From NCBI GenBank assembly GCA_029817715.1, contig JARUPY010000474.1:5518001-5582000 (forward strand): DNA of 64,000 bases, read 5' to 3'. Position 1 is the stretch's first letter. Each line of letters opens with the position of its first letter. A model generated the notes under the pieces. The model did not search any database. It worked only from the letters and a program-made list of their open reading frames with translations, and was not told the DNA's origin. The position numbers were made by a program, and so were the translations under genes. This stretch comes from Melastoma dodecandrum (taxonomy: Eukaryota > Streptophyta > Magnoliopsida > Myrtales > Melastomataceae). This document shows, piece by piece, positions 23,642 through 34,278 of this stretch.

Positions 23642-24552
23642 ATGGAGAAGGGGAAATCCAACCCTTCAGGATTACCCAGTTCCATCCCCGATCCCAGTTC
23701 GGTTCCCCATCCGGACCCAACTCCCAAAATCTCATCTTCCCGTTCGTCTTCCTCCCAATCGCCAAGGTTTCCATCAAAGAGGTTGAAACCCCCAAGGCTG
23801 GTGAGTCTATGCGTTGCGGTTATTGGGAAGCACCTGGAGGATATTGCGGATGACTTGGGTGATATTGCCATCAATTTCCCTCCCAATGTTAAGCTGACTC
23901 TGGTTGCAATTGCACGTAGAAGAAAGTTACTGGACGATAGTGTTATAATGGCTTTAGCCGATAGCTCTTGGGAGATTCTTGATTTTTCTGGCTCAAGCGT
24001 TTCTGACCAGGGTTGATGAGGGTGGCCCGAACATGCAAGTGCCTTCGGGCAGTGGACATCAGCCACTGCAAAAGCATTACGGCACTTGGGGTTGCAGAAC
24101 CTGTACAGCATTGCCCTTTGCTAGAAACTTTGAGATGTGGGCTATATGAACCAGAAAGTTGATGTTGCAGAGGGAGCCCGAGGAGTGACCACACAGCTCG
24201 GTGTTGTTTGGGCATGTTGAAACCAAAGCTTAATGACGTGGCCAATGACTTATGGGAGGATATTGATGCCACGGAAATCATTCACGGTGCACCTTCATTG
24301 CGACGGCTCATCTGGCCAAAGATCGACGATGCATCCCGAGAGAGTTTGTCTGCCGAATGTCCTCGCATAGCCGTAAACCCCAGACCCGCATCTCCCTTAA
24401 GTTTTACAGGATACAAGGTTCCGAGAGAAGCATTTTCGGACATCATATTGGATGATCCCTTTGTCTTCGATGTTGTTCCGGACACATTGGGAACATCCGG
24501 GTCCAAACCGAGGGCCATCCTCAAACCTCCTCTAAACCTTGTCCGTATGTCC
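23642..24552 (+). pseudogene. Captured host gene fragment, RNI-like leucine-rich-repeat protein
   Basis: From ATG 23642 the product has a Ser/Pro-rich start and then RLVSLCVAVIGKHLEDIADD, FPPNVKLTLVAIARRRKLLD and SSWEILDFSGSSVSDQG. After a 1-nt shift near 24014 it continues with CKCLRAVDISHCKSITALGV and CPLLETLRCG, typical leucine-rich repeat units with the LxxLxIxxC pattern. It then reads through LNDVANDLWEDIDATEIIHG to FTGYKVPREAFSDIILDD. This matches a conserved plant family of RNI-like (F-box/LRR type, Rad7-related) proteins. No intron interrupts the conserved blocks, so a processed copy is likely. An insertion near 24140 and the frameshift make it a pseudogene. It lies inside the Tat element in the sense direction. 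Confidence 0.75.
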
Positions 24553-24557
24553 TAGAA

Positions 24558-26811
24558 TGTAAAGACCAGCATTAGTACAAATTTTTGCAAATTATTTAAC
24601 TGCCCGTGACCAGTCAGCGTAGCGGAAGCCAACAACTTAAAGTCCTCAGTCGCAAATGTCTCGATCCCTCTTCTCCAATTCTTCAGCGCCAAGTGTACCT
24701 ATCTACCTGCGCTAAAGAACTAGGGGGGAATCAGCGATAAACGCTGGTACGCCCCACCCATGCACATGCGAAAGGTCGTGTGACCCCTAACATCATCCCA
24801 GCGTGCATCCTTTCAAAAAAAAAAAAAACAGTTTATTGCCACTATGCATCCAAGCCACAGGAATTAGAGCGATGCGGATAAATAATATCATTCGGCAGGG
24901 ACACATCAACTTAAATTCATCACGCGTAAAAGCAGTACACATAACAATAATTACTAACAATCACAAAATAATAAATACGACTTCCCTGGTTCCTTCCTCA
25001 CCATAACAACACTTCCACCGGATGCCAGGACCATGACAGTACGTCCCCACCCTCTCCTCCGGGAGCGCCCGGGTAACGGCAATGAGCACAACCGCAGGTG
25101 GTCGTCGCCCCTCCGTACTCCTCCGACCACTGTCGGTTATGTCCTCAAGTGCAAGATCCCATAATCAACTCATAAGTAATATGACTCAGTCTCACCTCGC
25201 AGGGCATAGCAGAAGATTGAAGTTTAGCTCCCTTATAATTCTCTGTTACTCACATCGCAATGTATCCTCAATTAATCAGCATAGGTTTGTCCTCGTGTGC
25301 TTGGACGTGGCTGAACCCGACTAGAGGAGGCTGCAACTTTCTTTCCAAATTTACAGGGCACACGGAGCCTCACGGAACCCAGCCACCGTCCACCAACAAG
25401 GGACGTGGGTGGTCCAATCCGCGATACCGAGCGCCCTTCGTATTTCCAGCCACATACGACCTCATAGTCCCCAGCCACCGTCCTCGTTAGTTTCGCAACA
25501 GATAGAAGTCGAGCTGTACCTTTGCTTTGGAGGCGGCCCTGTTTTTCCAAATTAAGATTTGCACAGTACAATCGATCCCGTACAGTGAGCAAATCCAATA
25601 ATTCAGCACAGGGATATCTTACTGTTTTATAATTCCAAACCGAACGCTTTCGTATAGTTTAGTCTGTCAATAATAGCTTCCCTGTGCAAGCTTATATATT
25701 CGAGTTCTAACAGACAACGGAATCGCGCGGCTGGGCTCATTAGCTTCGCCACACGCAGATTCCTCCTAGCCCACGGATCGCAGCAGCGTTCCACACGATC
25801 TCTGCCAACAACGTGGCGCGGCCGTACCTCATGGTCTCGCCTCACACGAACCCATCCAGATTTCAACAACTTCAAACGACAGACAAGCTCACCGTAACAA
25901 CGGACGGACTGTAACGCTCGCAAAGCATTCCCAACTCAGCCCCGCAATCGGGACTCTCACGGGCCGGAGGCAGGTCCTCGCCTGTGATTCCTCCCGCACC
26001 CGACTCACCCCAACCTTCCCCTGAAGTCTCACAAGACCCCACGCGTCCACTAACAACATACATCACAGACAGAACACGGTAAAACAGAGGAAGGGGGGAG
26101 GACGTACTTGTTCGTTCCTAGCCTCCGACTACACGGTCCTCTCCCAACCTTCGCTTGCTCCTTGCCCGAGGGGGGTTGACCGTCAAGCACTCGGCGAGCG
26201 CACCTCCTGGACCCTGATCTTTACTTCGGCGAAAAGGCCAGGACCGAGTTTGAGGTTCGCCCCCACATTTCTAACGGGTTCCTCATATCCTATCCTCCTT
26301 TTCTGATAAGGAATCGACGGAGGGGATAGAACGAAATCTCGTTCCCAAAACTATCCGACGCTCGGGATGTGGATGAGGGATTTCCCTCTGCTCAGACCCA
26401 TTTTTTTTTTTTATTTAATTCCTCCATTCCCATCATTCAACCGAGGGGCGGAGGGAAGCAAGTGTCTAACCCACGTCTTAGTTTTATTGAATTTTACTTT
26501 TATCCGTCTACTTGTTTTCTTTATAATAAAATTCCATTTTAACTTTAATAGTCTAAATCTCCGACGTTAGAACGGGTCTCATCGTTATCCGAACCCGATT
26601 ACGTTTAGGTTAGGGCGTCTCTTTTCCCGTGTGACATAATTACACGAAATCAAATTCAGAGTACCGATAATGCCCGTTAATAACGTCAGCAACATACGAG
26701 AATATTAAACTCTCGTCCACGTCGGATTTTGACTCGGTCAAATGCTCTATTTTTAGTCAATACTGTAGTCAAAGTCGTACATTCTTATTCCTGAAAATCT
26801 GGGTCGTTACA
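24558..26811 (-). mobile_element. Tekay-like solo LTR
   Basis: 2,254 bp. On the minus strand it starts TGTAACGACCCAG and ends GGTCTTTACA. The TSD TAGAA is intact on both sides (24553-24557, 26812-26816). The length and the TGTAACGACC start fit chromovirus (Tekay/Del) LTRs. There is no internal region, so it is the product of LTR-LTR recombination. Short ORFs inside are not supported as genes. Confidence 0.85.
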
Positions 26812-26836
26812 TAGAAAGTCTCTTCACCGCTATGGT

Positions 26837-26927
26837 GAAGATCAACATATCCAATATTTTCGAAGATCAACATATCCAATATTTTCGAAGATCAACATAT
26901 CCAAAATTTTCGAAGATCAACATATCA
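26837..26927. repeat. 25-bp tandem array in the Tat 3' region
   Basis: GAAGATCAACATATCCAATA recurs with a 25-bp period from 26837 to about 26927 (three full units and a partial). It starts 21 bp after the solo LTR target site. From 26930 to 27365 follows non-coding Tat sequence. Confidence 0.85.
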
Positions 26928-27365
26928 TCAAATACTTGGGTACAGATGCGATAAGGGATCATGGCATAATACGGACACGGTAACACAAGATGACAAAGCT
27001 TCAGTAAAAGTGCATAAGGATAATAAGAAGCATTTCGACAGGGAGGATATGGATTGAAAAAAAAAACAATTTGATGTGGTTAATCGGGAGCCTGAGCATG
27101 GTGCTGGTCACTTTTCTGACAAACACAAATCAGCAAGGAAGGTCGAATATTCGAGGCCAAATTCCAACTTCATTGCTAACGGTGAAAAAGATGGATTGAA
27201 GCATGTCTATAGTCAAGGCTTCTTATTTTGTGAAAAAGTAAAGGAAAGACCTGCAAAGTTTGGTGATTCAATGTCCATGTTCGTATGAAAGATTGACCAT
27301 GGTCTAAAGGAAATTTACACTTTAATTCAATCCTCTCGGCATTATATAATTCGAGGAAAAAATTA

Positions 27366-27378
27366 AAGTGGGGGCATT
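27366..27378 (+). other. Polypurine tract of the Tat element
   Basis: AAAGTGGGGGCATT lies directly before the 3' LTR start at 27379; it would prime plus-strand synthesis. Confidence 0.65.
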
Positions 27379-28155
27379 TATAGACATTAAATTTTTGTCT
27401 ACTATAATCATGGGGCTTCGTATAAAGTTTAGTGGGTGTTACCCAATTTTATGGTTTATAAATGGGCTATAAACCAAACCCATAAAGAAATTAGAATGGG
27501 TCTAATCTCAAGTCCACAAAGATATATATATATTGGGTTATAAACGAAGGCCGCAAGCCCAATCCAAAAAAAAATGTTTTGGGCCGAAATAAGCCCAAAT
27601 TCAAGTCCAGTACATGGGAGGTTGCCTAATATGGGATGACCAACTTCCTAATATAAATCGGCCCTGGAGGCCTATAAATAGAGTCATTCTCATTCATTCA
27701 ACAACAAGACACTACACACATAGGTGGAGAGAAGACTCTTGAAGCTTTCGAAGACTCTCGCCGCCTCCTGCTCGTCGAAGCTCTGCCGACGTCCATCGCC
27801 CGGTAATCTTCTGCAACGCGCCCTGAAGCTCTGTCGGATCATGCCCAAATGCCCTGACGACTTTATCGAGATAGCGAAGCTCTGCCGGATCACGCCCAAA
27901 GCCCCGACGACTTCATCAAGCTTCCGAAGCTCTACCGGATCATGCCCAAAGGCCCCGACGACTTCATTAAAATTTCATCCCTAAATTCTGCTGAAATTTT
28001 GTCAGAGCTCAGGATCACCACCCATTAACGTTATTCTTCGAAGATCGAATCAGAGGAATCACGTGCTTTTTTCGTGACTAAAGACAGAGCCCGCTACATA
28101 TTTTCATACGATAATTTGTACGCTGATATTTCCAAACAATATTTTAGTGTTCACA
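27379..28155 (+). repeat. 3' LTR of the Tat element
   Basis: 777 bp, partner of 11338-12114. Its first dinucleotide is TA instead of TG, a single G-to-A change. TATA box at 27672-27681. Confidence 0.9.
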
Positions 28156-28160
28156 GGCTC

Positions 28161-28480
28161 ATCGCTGACATTTTCACCAAATTGACATTGATTCTGCACC
28201 AGTTGGATGATGGCCAGCTTGACCTCAAAATTATTTGCTGCTATTGCGGGTCTTGGAATACTTGTTTGGACATCACCCACGAATGTAATTACATAGTCTC
28301 CAAGTGCCTTACGATTCTTCATGTCTCTATTTTCAAGAGCCATCTTTTCTTGTTGTTTTCTAAGCTTTGCTTCTTTCCTTGGAGCACGACACGTCCGCTC
28401 GATGTCGGGGTTCTACTCCAAAGAATTAGCACTTCGGCTATGTCGCATCCACCGAGACTAATCCTGAAAAAAAAATCAAA
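28161..28480 (-). pseudogene. Athila gag, amino-terminal part split off by the Tat element
   Basis: The minus-strand frame from about 28479 reads through MALENRDMKNRKALGDYV and ends GENVSDEP exactly at the Tat TSD (28156-28160). The frame resumes 16.8 kb to the left at 11337 with EPNAHIAS, so the Tat element entered an Athila gag gene without loss of bases other than the duplicated GGCTC. One stop is visible upstream near 28410. Confidence 0.8.
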
Positions 28481-28565
28481 GAAAGAAAAATGAAATAAAA
28501 AAATAAAAAAAAATCTAGTCTAATATCAGTGAGTCTGCTATTGATATCAAGAAATAACAATTAGT

Positions 28566-28582
28566 CCCCGGCAATGGCGCCA
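28566..28582 (-). other. Athila primer-binding site
   Basis: The plus strand reads CCCCGGCAATGGCGCCA, a tRNA 3' end with its CCA. The minus strand is therefore complementary to that tRNA 3' end. It lies 6 nt inside the 5' LTR. Athila elements are known to use a tRNA-Asp-type primer with nearly this sequence. Confidence 0.8.
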
Positions 28583-28588
28583 AAAACT

Positions 28589-30031
28589 TGTCCCGCTAAA
28601 AATGTGTTGTGCGCAAGTATACACACGAATCGATTATAGCACTTAAGATATCGTTCCCACGAGGACTAATTATTCGTGAATACCAATTAAACCACTAAAT
28701 ATTATCTAGACCAATCAAATAAATGATGGATTGAACGAAAATTACTAAAATAAAATAAGCAAGGATCACGAGAAAATATCAATTAGAAAGCCTAGGGCAA
28801 CTAAATTTACTTAAATTGTCGTGGATCAATCGAACGTTTAGATAAAGCCGTCCGAGGATTTAAATCATGCTCTCCTATGTGTTAGACGTATCCCTACGAT
28901 CTATATTCAATTAACTCCTAGCATTCTATTCAATTAACATTACCCGTGATATCCCTATCTACGGTCATTATTAATCTACTCCTAATAGTCAATCCAATTA
29001 ATATCAACTGTGATATCCCTATCTCCAGTTTCTATTAACCTGTTCTTTGATTTTCCTCTCGAATTAATCTTACACCTCCCGATACTAAGGTAATCCGAGT
29101 TATTTCAGAAACCGACGCCAATCATATTTCAGAAAAATAAACACGCAAGCACATCAAAGAACACCATACTTTCAAATAAAATAAATCACGTTCAAAATCA
29201 CCTTGACAAGTCTCGCAAATTTAGCACCTTGGATAAGAAAATTAGTTCATACTAAAATAAGAAAACATCCAAAGTTCAGAAGAAAATAGCATCGACATAA
29301 AAATCAAGGAAAATAGATAAGGGACGCCCTCCCGATCTCCCGATTTGGTTGGTAGTCGCCTCGTCCGGATCTTCTCTCGAACCCTAGTCGGCACCTCCCC
29401 CTTCTCCTGAGAGCAAAAGTCTAAAAAAATTCAAAACAAATGAAAAACTACACCCCTCCTCCTTAGGCTATCCTACAGAATATATTGTTTCCTTAAAAGA
29501 TTTCCTAATATTCTCAAAGATTCTAAAAAGCCTAAGAAAATAATTAAATAACAAAATAACCTAAGAATAATAAAAAGAGTAACTAATTGATGTCTTCTCT
29601 CTCTTCAAATCGTAATAATGAAGGAATCAAATGATTTGGCGAGATCTTGTACAGATTGTCAAAGGTTGCGTCCTTCCTCCAAACGGACGCGTCCTTCTGT
29701 TCTCTGTGGTCTATTGATTCCGCACGATCGCATCCTTCGGCCTTCTGTAACTTTTCAACACTTTATCAAATTTCGTCCACTTTTCACTTGCCACACTTTT
29801 GATTCTCTTCATTTACCTACATCAAATCAAAACAAATCTAAGATGCATCAACTAGTTTCCAATTACTCTCAAAATAAGCTCAAGATTTAATAAAATAACA
29901 AAAGCTAACTTAAAACTAAACTGAAGTAAAAATACGACAAAAACTTGTAAAACTCTAACATAAACTCGTCCAACTAGCCATATAAAGCCCCGTTAAGAGT
30001 ACCAAATAACTTTACTTTCATAAAGTTATCA
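28589..30031 (-). repeat. 5' LTR of the Athila element
   Basis: 1,443 bp, plus-strand ends TGTCCCGC and AAGTTATCA. Partner of 3424-4887. Contains the promoter and polyadenylation signals for the element by position; no TATA box was singled out. Confidence 0.88.
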
Positions 30032-30036
30032 GTCAG

Positions 30037-30287
30037 CGCCACGTCAACTTTCGTTAGTCGGACAACGGAGGATAGATAAGAAGTAATGTAGTAAGTTTGA
30101 GATATATGGAAATATTATGTAAACGATAGAATAAATCGGAAAAAAAACCGATATAATTTAGGATAAATCGGATAATTTGGCCGGTGATTTATTTTGTAAC
30201 GGCAGGGCGACTGACGACGTTAGTGCCATGTCAGCGCCACGCCAACTTTCGTTAGTCGGACAACTGACGGAGGATAGATAAAAAGTA
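30037..30287. repeat. Right TIR of outer MULE, middle segment
   Basis: Continues the right TIR after the Athila element and its second TSD copy (30032-30036). It ends in the TSD TAAAAAGTA (30279-30287) of the inner MULE. It matches the inverse of the left TIR through the first unit and into the second. Confidence 0.8.
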
Positions 30288-30588
30288 GGCCTAATTAGCA
30301 AATATGTCCTGTACTTTTGTTGTTTTTTCCGATATAGCCCATACTTTGAAACGCATCTAAATAGGATACAAACTACCGCCGTTATATCATCTGTAGCCTC
30401 TGTCTACCCGTCCACTAACGGCGACTGACGTGGATCCCACGTGGCTAAAACACTGTCATTAAACTCCGTCTATCCCCTCTCCCCTCTCAGATCGAATTTC
30501 CTCCCCAAATTCATCCGAATCGCCCAAATATTTTTGCCCTAGCTTCTTATGTGTTTAGGGACAGACGAAGCCTGCATCCTCCCTTCAT
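30288..30588. repeat. Left TIR of the inner MULE
   Basis: Inverse of 35082-35382 with few mismatches. It contains conserved blocks such as GACGTGGATCCCACGTGGC, which has a palindromic core. It runs to the CTTCTTATGTGTTTAGGGAC block and would act as promoter for the transposase. Confidence 0.88.
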
Positions 30589-30618
30589 ATGCTTCCTCCC
30601 TACATCCTCCCTTCATCC

Positions 30619-30678
30619 CAGACGCAGCCTACCCTTCCCAGACGCAGCCTGCCCTTCCCAGACGAAGCCTGCCCTTCC
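30619..30678 (+). repeat. Three 20-bp units in the transposase 5' leader
   Basis: CAGACGCAGCCTGCCCTTCC occurs three times at 30619, 30639 and 30659 with one base change each. A similar GGGCAGAAGG-rich array lies at the other end at 34795-34975. Confidence 0.8.
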
Positions 30679-30782
30679 TTCCTTCTGCCCTGCCCTGCTG
30701 GTAAGTTTTTCTGTTTTGGTTTGTAATTTGGGTTGTTGATTCTGTATGTGGGTAGTATCTGAGTGTGTTGTTACTGATTTAG

Positions 30783-33231
30783 ATGGATGTGTACCGCGGT
30801 GATTTGGTTTTCCACGTTGGGGGTAGACGTTCTTTGACTTGTCGTGTTAAATACTACGGAGGAAAAGTTGTGAAGATCCCAGATATTGATGTTGATAAGA
30901 GAGGTTACTTCACAATTTTGAATCTGGTTAGGAGTATCGGATACGAGCCAAATAGGATGTGGTTTGCTAAGCCTCATACTAGTTTGGCAAAAGGGCTTAT
31001 AGAAATCATTACAGATAGCCAAGTAGGTCAGATGGTGTCTTTATTGTTGGAATCCAAATGTCTTGACTTATACATCAAGGGAGATGAGAGGGATATCTTA
31101 CAAACTGAGGTTGAAGAAAGGGAGGGTGAGACAGATGATTAATCAATTGAGGTAGGAGACGGGCATGGAGATGTTGGAGTTGATGGTGAGTTTGATCTGG
31201 ATGCTCAGGTTGCTTCTGACTATGTTGATTCTGAGGTAGATGTTAGGGATGAAAATGAACATGGAGAAGATTGACAACTTGTTGTAAGTGGTGTTAAATC
31301 TAGGATGTATCATCCCAAGTGTGATCATAGGAGTTTAGTATTTGATGTTGGCCTGAGTTTTGATTCATTGGATCAATTTAAGCAAGCTGTACAAGACTAT
31401 GCCATCCTAAATGGTGTTGATCTTCACTGGGTTAGAGCTACTAGTAAGAGGATGGAAGCAGCATGTGTCGATGGTTGTCCATGGCGTGTTTATGCTTCGT
31501 GGTTATAGAGGGAGAGTACAATAGTTGTCAAGGTTTTCAACTTAGAACATAAATGCACCGGGTTGCTAAAAAATAGACAGGCAACTGTTGAATGGCTGGC
31601 CAGGGAGTTTATTAAGATGAACAGGCCATTAGATACAATGACGATGTAATGGTGGATTTGATGGAGAAGTATTCGCTTGAGGTGAAGAAACTGTAGGTTT
31701 ATCGTGCAAAGTGGCATGCTCAGAAGATTGTAAACGGCACGGTTGAAGAGCATTATAAAAAGATTAGGTCCCACATTGCTTTCTTAAGCAAGAGGTGTCC
31801 CGAGAGCACATTCAAACTAGAGCTTGAGTTTACACCGAGTATAGGGCTATTTAACACATTCAAAAGGTTTTATGTGGGATTTCACGAATTGAGAAGGGGC
31901 TTCAGATATGGATGTAGAAATGTGGTTGGCTTTGATGGGACATTTCTGAAACATGCTGCTGGAGGAATTCTCTTGAGTGTTATTGGTCGGGATGGAAACA
32001 ATCACACGTTTCCAATTGCTTGGGCAGTAGTTGAAGGAGAAAACACAATATCAGTAGTTGAAGATTTGGGTGTGAACGATGGCCAAGGTTGGACCTTTAT
32101 AAGTGACAAACAAAAGGTTTGTATAATCTTAAAATTCAGCTTACTTTCTGTTTTGTAATTTGAATAAGAGATGTTGTAATTTGTCTTGTGCAGGGACTAA
32201 TACACGCTGTTGCTGAATTGGCACCTCTAGCGGAGCACAGAAATTGTGCAAGACATGTTTATGCTAACTGGAAAAGCTCTCATCGGGGTCAGTTGCTAAA
32301 GAAGTGCTTTTGGACTGCTGTAAAGAGCACTCATGAACCGTCATACAAGCAAGCACTGAACAACATGAGGCTGCTTTCTAATGATGCTGTAGATGACTTC
32401 TTGAAACAAGGTCCAGAACACTTTTGTAAGGTATTGCTTTCTTCTCTTACTCTATCATGTAGGATAAACAGCCCATATCAGTAAGTTTTATGTGTTGTGC
32501 CTTGCAGGTCTTCTTTAACACAAATGTTAAATGTGATGCGACAGATAATAACGTATGTGAGACCTTTAACAGTTATATTGCTTTGCCAAGGACTAGGCCA
32601 ATAGTGGAAATGTTGGACGACATTAGATCTACTTTGATGCAAAGGATGTATCATAAGAATAGATTGTTTCATGGGAGGGATGACAACATTTGTCCTGATA
32701 TTAGAGGAAAAATTGAGAAACTAAAGGTAATGCTGGGAAATGGGTACCTAAACCGTGTTTAGGAGAGTTGTTTGAGGTTGTGCGTAGAAATGAGAAGTTT
32801 GTAGTAAATTTGAATAAGGGAACATGTACATGTAGGGAATGAGACTTGACTGGGATTCATTGTTGTCATGCGGTAGCCTCAATAAATTTCATGAAATACA
32901 ACATTGAGGCCTATGTAAGTCATTTTTACAAGAATGAAACATACATTAAGGCATACAAGTTCCCTTTAACACCATTAGAAGGGCAGATGGCCTGGCCCGA
33001 GGCTGAAGGTGAACCCATCCAGCCTCCACCATTTAAGATAAGACCAGGTAGGCCTAAGAAGAATAGGAAGAAGAGCGTAAATGAGGAGCCAAAAAATCTG
33101 AGAAAATTACCACGAAGAGGATTGGAGATGAGATGCAGCAAGTGCAAGCAGTATGGGTATAACAAAAGGAGCTGCAAGAGCGAACATGTGCCTACTTCTT
33201 CAACTGAACCTAGTGGCTCGGGTACAACATG
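30783..33231 (+). pseudogene. MuDR-type MULE transposase
   Basis: The ATG 30783 directly follows a leader intron (30701-30782, GTAAGT...TTTAG). The N-terminal domain (DLVFHVGGRRSLTCRVKYYG) is followed by a DNA-binding-like region (WVRATSKRMEAACVDGCPWR). The DDE core follows with VVGFDGTFLKHAAGGILLSV (first Asp, 31929), FISDKQK and then NCARHVYANWK. A SWIM finger (TCTCRE...IHCCHAVASINF near 32870) and a zinc knuckle (CSKCKQYGYNKRSC) follow. Introns about 32116-32192 and 32430-32507. Stops at 31140, 31273, 31506 and near 32760 and shifts near 31650 and 32840 inactivate it. The SWIM stop at 32840 replaces Trp or Arg. Catalyses MULE excision and insertion when intact. Confidence 0.88.
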
Positions 33232-33401
33232 AAAATGTTGTAATTGTTCATCCTGGAATCTATAATGTAAGTACACATGTTGTATTTACATGGGTTTGTA
33301 ATTTTACATCTTGGAATATGGTATTTGCATGTTTTTTATATTCCTTTCCACATGTATAGGATACACATCCATCTGTTGGGCATGGAACAGAAGTTCAAAG
33401 G

Positions 33402-33520
33402 GGCAGAGCCACATCTAGAGGGAGAGGCAGAGCCAGAGCCACATCCAGAGGGAGAGGCAGAGGCAGAGCCACATCCAGAGGGAGAGGCAGAGCCAGAGCC
33501 ACATCCAGAGGGAGAGCCAC
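33402..33520 (+). repeat. 30-bp coding repeat, Arg/Gly-rich tail
   Basis: A period of about 30 bp built on GGCAGAGCCAGAGCCACATC. In the frame continuing from an exon after the acceptor at 33360 it encodes GRATSRGRGRARATSRGRG-type sequence, the kind of Arg/Gly tail seen at MULE transposase ends. A donor at 33266 (AAT|GTAAGT) and acceptor TATAG at 33360 would link it to the zinc-knuckle exon. Confidence 0.7.
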
Positions 33521-33721
33521 ATTGAGATTGTCTGGCAGAGGAAGAGCCACTGTCAGGGGTAGGCCAAGGATTGAGAGACCATGGTTTCAAGCTTCAAGTA
33601 GTGAAGGAAGACAAGAGCATCCACAAAACAGTAACAACGTGGGCACCGGCGGCACACAAGAATCGTGTGTTGCTGGTGTAAGCTTCTATAACTATGATAA
33701 TGTTGGAAATGATGGGAATTG

Positions 33722-34240
33722 AAGTGAACTACAATTTAGTTAGTCTTTCTTTTTAGTCTCTTTTTAGTATTTCTTTTGCAATTGAAGTGAACTGCAATTT
33801 CTGCAGTTTCTGGACTAATTTTTTGTACTGAACTGTAATTGAAGTGAATTTCTGAACTACAACAATTTTTGAACTGTAATTGAAGTGAACTGCAATTTCT
33901 TTAGTTTCCAATTTCTGTAATTTCTGCAGTTTCTGAACTTACATGTAGCATAACATGTGATGCCACAATATTCAATCCGCAGTTTCTGGACTAATTTTCT
34001 GTAGTGAACTGCAATTGAAGTGAATTTCTGAACTGTAATTTCTGAACTGCAATGTTTGCAATTTCTGCAGTTTCTGAACTTACATGTGATGCCACAATAT
34101 TCAATCCGCAGTTTCTGGACTGCAAAGGTGATTACAATATTCAGTCCGCAGTTTCTGGACCGTAGTTTCTGGACCACAGTTTCTGGACTGCAAAGGCTGA
34201 TTATATATTTCTGGACTTCAAAAATTGTTCATATAATACA
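33722..34240. repeat. Degenerate AT-rich repeats between the two MULE genes
   Basis: Many imperfect copies of GAACTGCAATTTCTGCAGTT and CAGTTTCTGGACT words, in part palindromic (CTGCAG). This is where the two convergent transcripts would end. Confidence 0.65.
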
Positions 34241-34278
34241 AAGGTGATTACATTGTCATGGGGTACAGAAATTATCAT

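Larger units (their letters stand above)
11338..28155 (+). mobile_element. Tat-lineage Ty3/gypsy retrotransposon with antisense PMD gene and captured host gene
   Basis: The LTRs are 11338-12114 and 27379-28155 (777 bp each), with the identical TSD GGCTC (11333-11337, 28156-28160). The order is LTR, PBS, gag, protease, RT, RNase H, second (archaeal-type) RNase H, integrase, then 8 kb holding an antisense gene and a host-derived gene fragment, then the polypurine tract and LTR. The second RNase H and a long region after pol are hallmarks of the Tat lineage. Without the solo LTR it is about 14.56 kb. By eye the two LTRs differ by about 36 substitutions and 2 short indels, near 5%, so insertion is old. 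All sense genes are broken. Confidence 0.9.
3424..30031 (-). mobile_element. Athila-lineage Ty3/gypsy retrotransposon
   Basis: The LTRs are 3424-4887 and 28589-30031, flanked by the identical 5-bp TSD GTCAG (3419-3423, 30032-30036). The element reads right to left: 5' LTR, primer-binding site (PBS), gag, protease, RT, RNase H, integrase, long non-coding tail, polypurine tract, 3' LTR. The protein motifs, the tRNA-type PBS and the LTR of about 1.45 kb match the Athila lineage. Without the nested Tat element it is about 9.8 kb. Its gag is split at 28160/11333 by the Tat element. Every domain carries stops or frameshifts, so it is dead. No envelope-like ORF is seen. Confidence 0.88.

Noticed and set aside
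25060..26070. Several 60-110-residue ORFs in the solo LTR
   Set aside because: They fall inside a defined LTR, on both strands, with no known domain.
28566..28582. tRNA gene fragment ending CCA
   Set aside because: It lies at the LTR edge and is the primer-binding site; no tRNA body is next to it.
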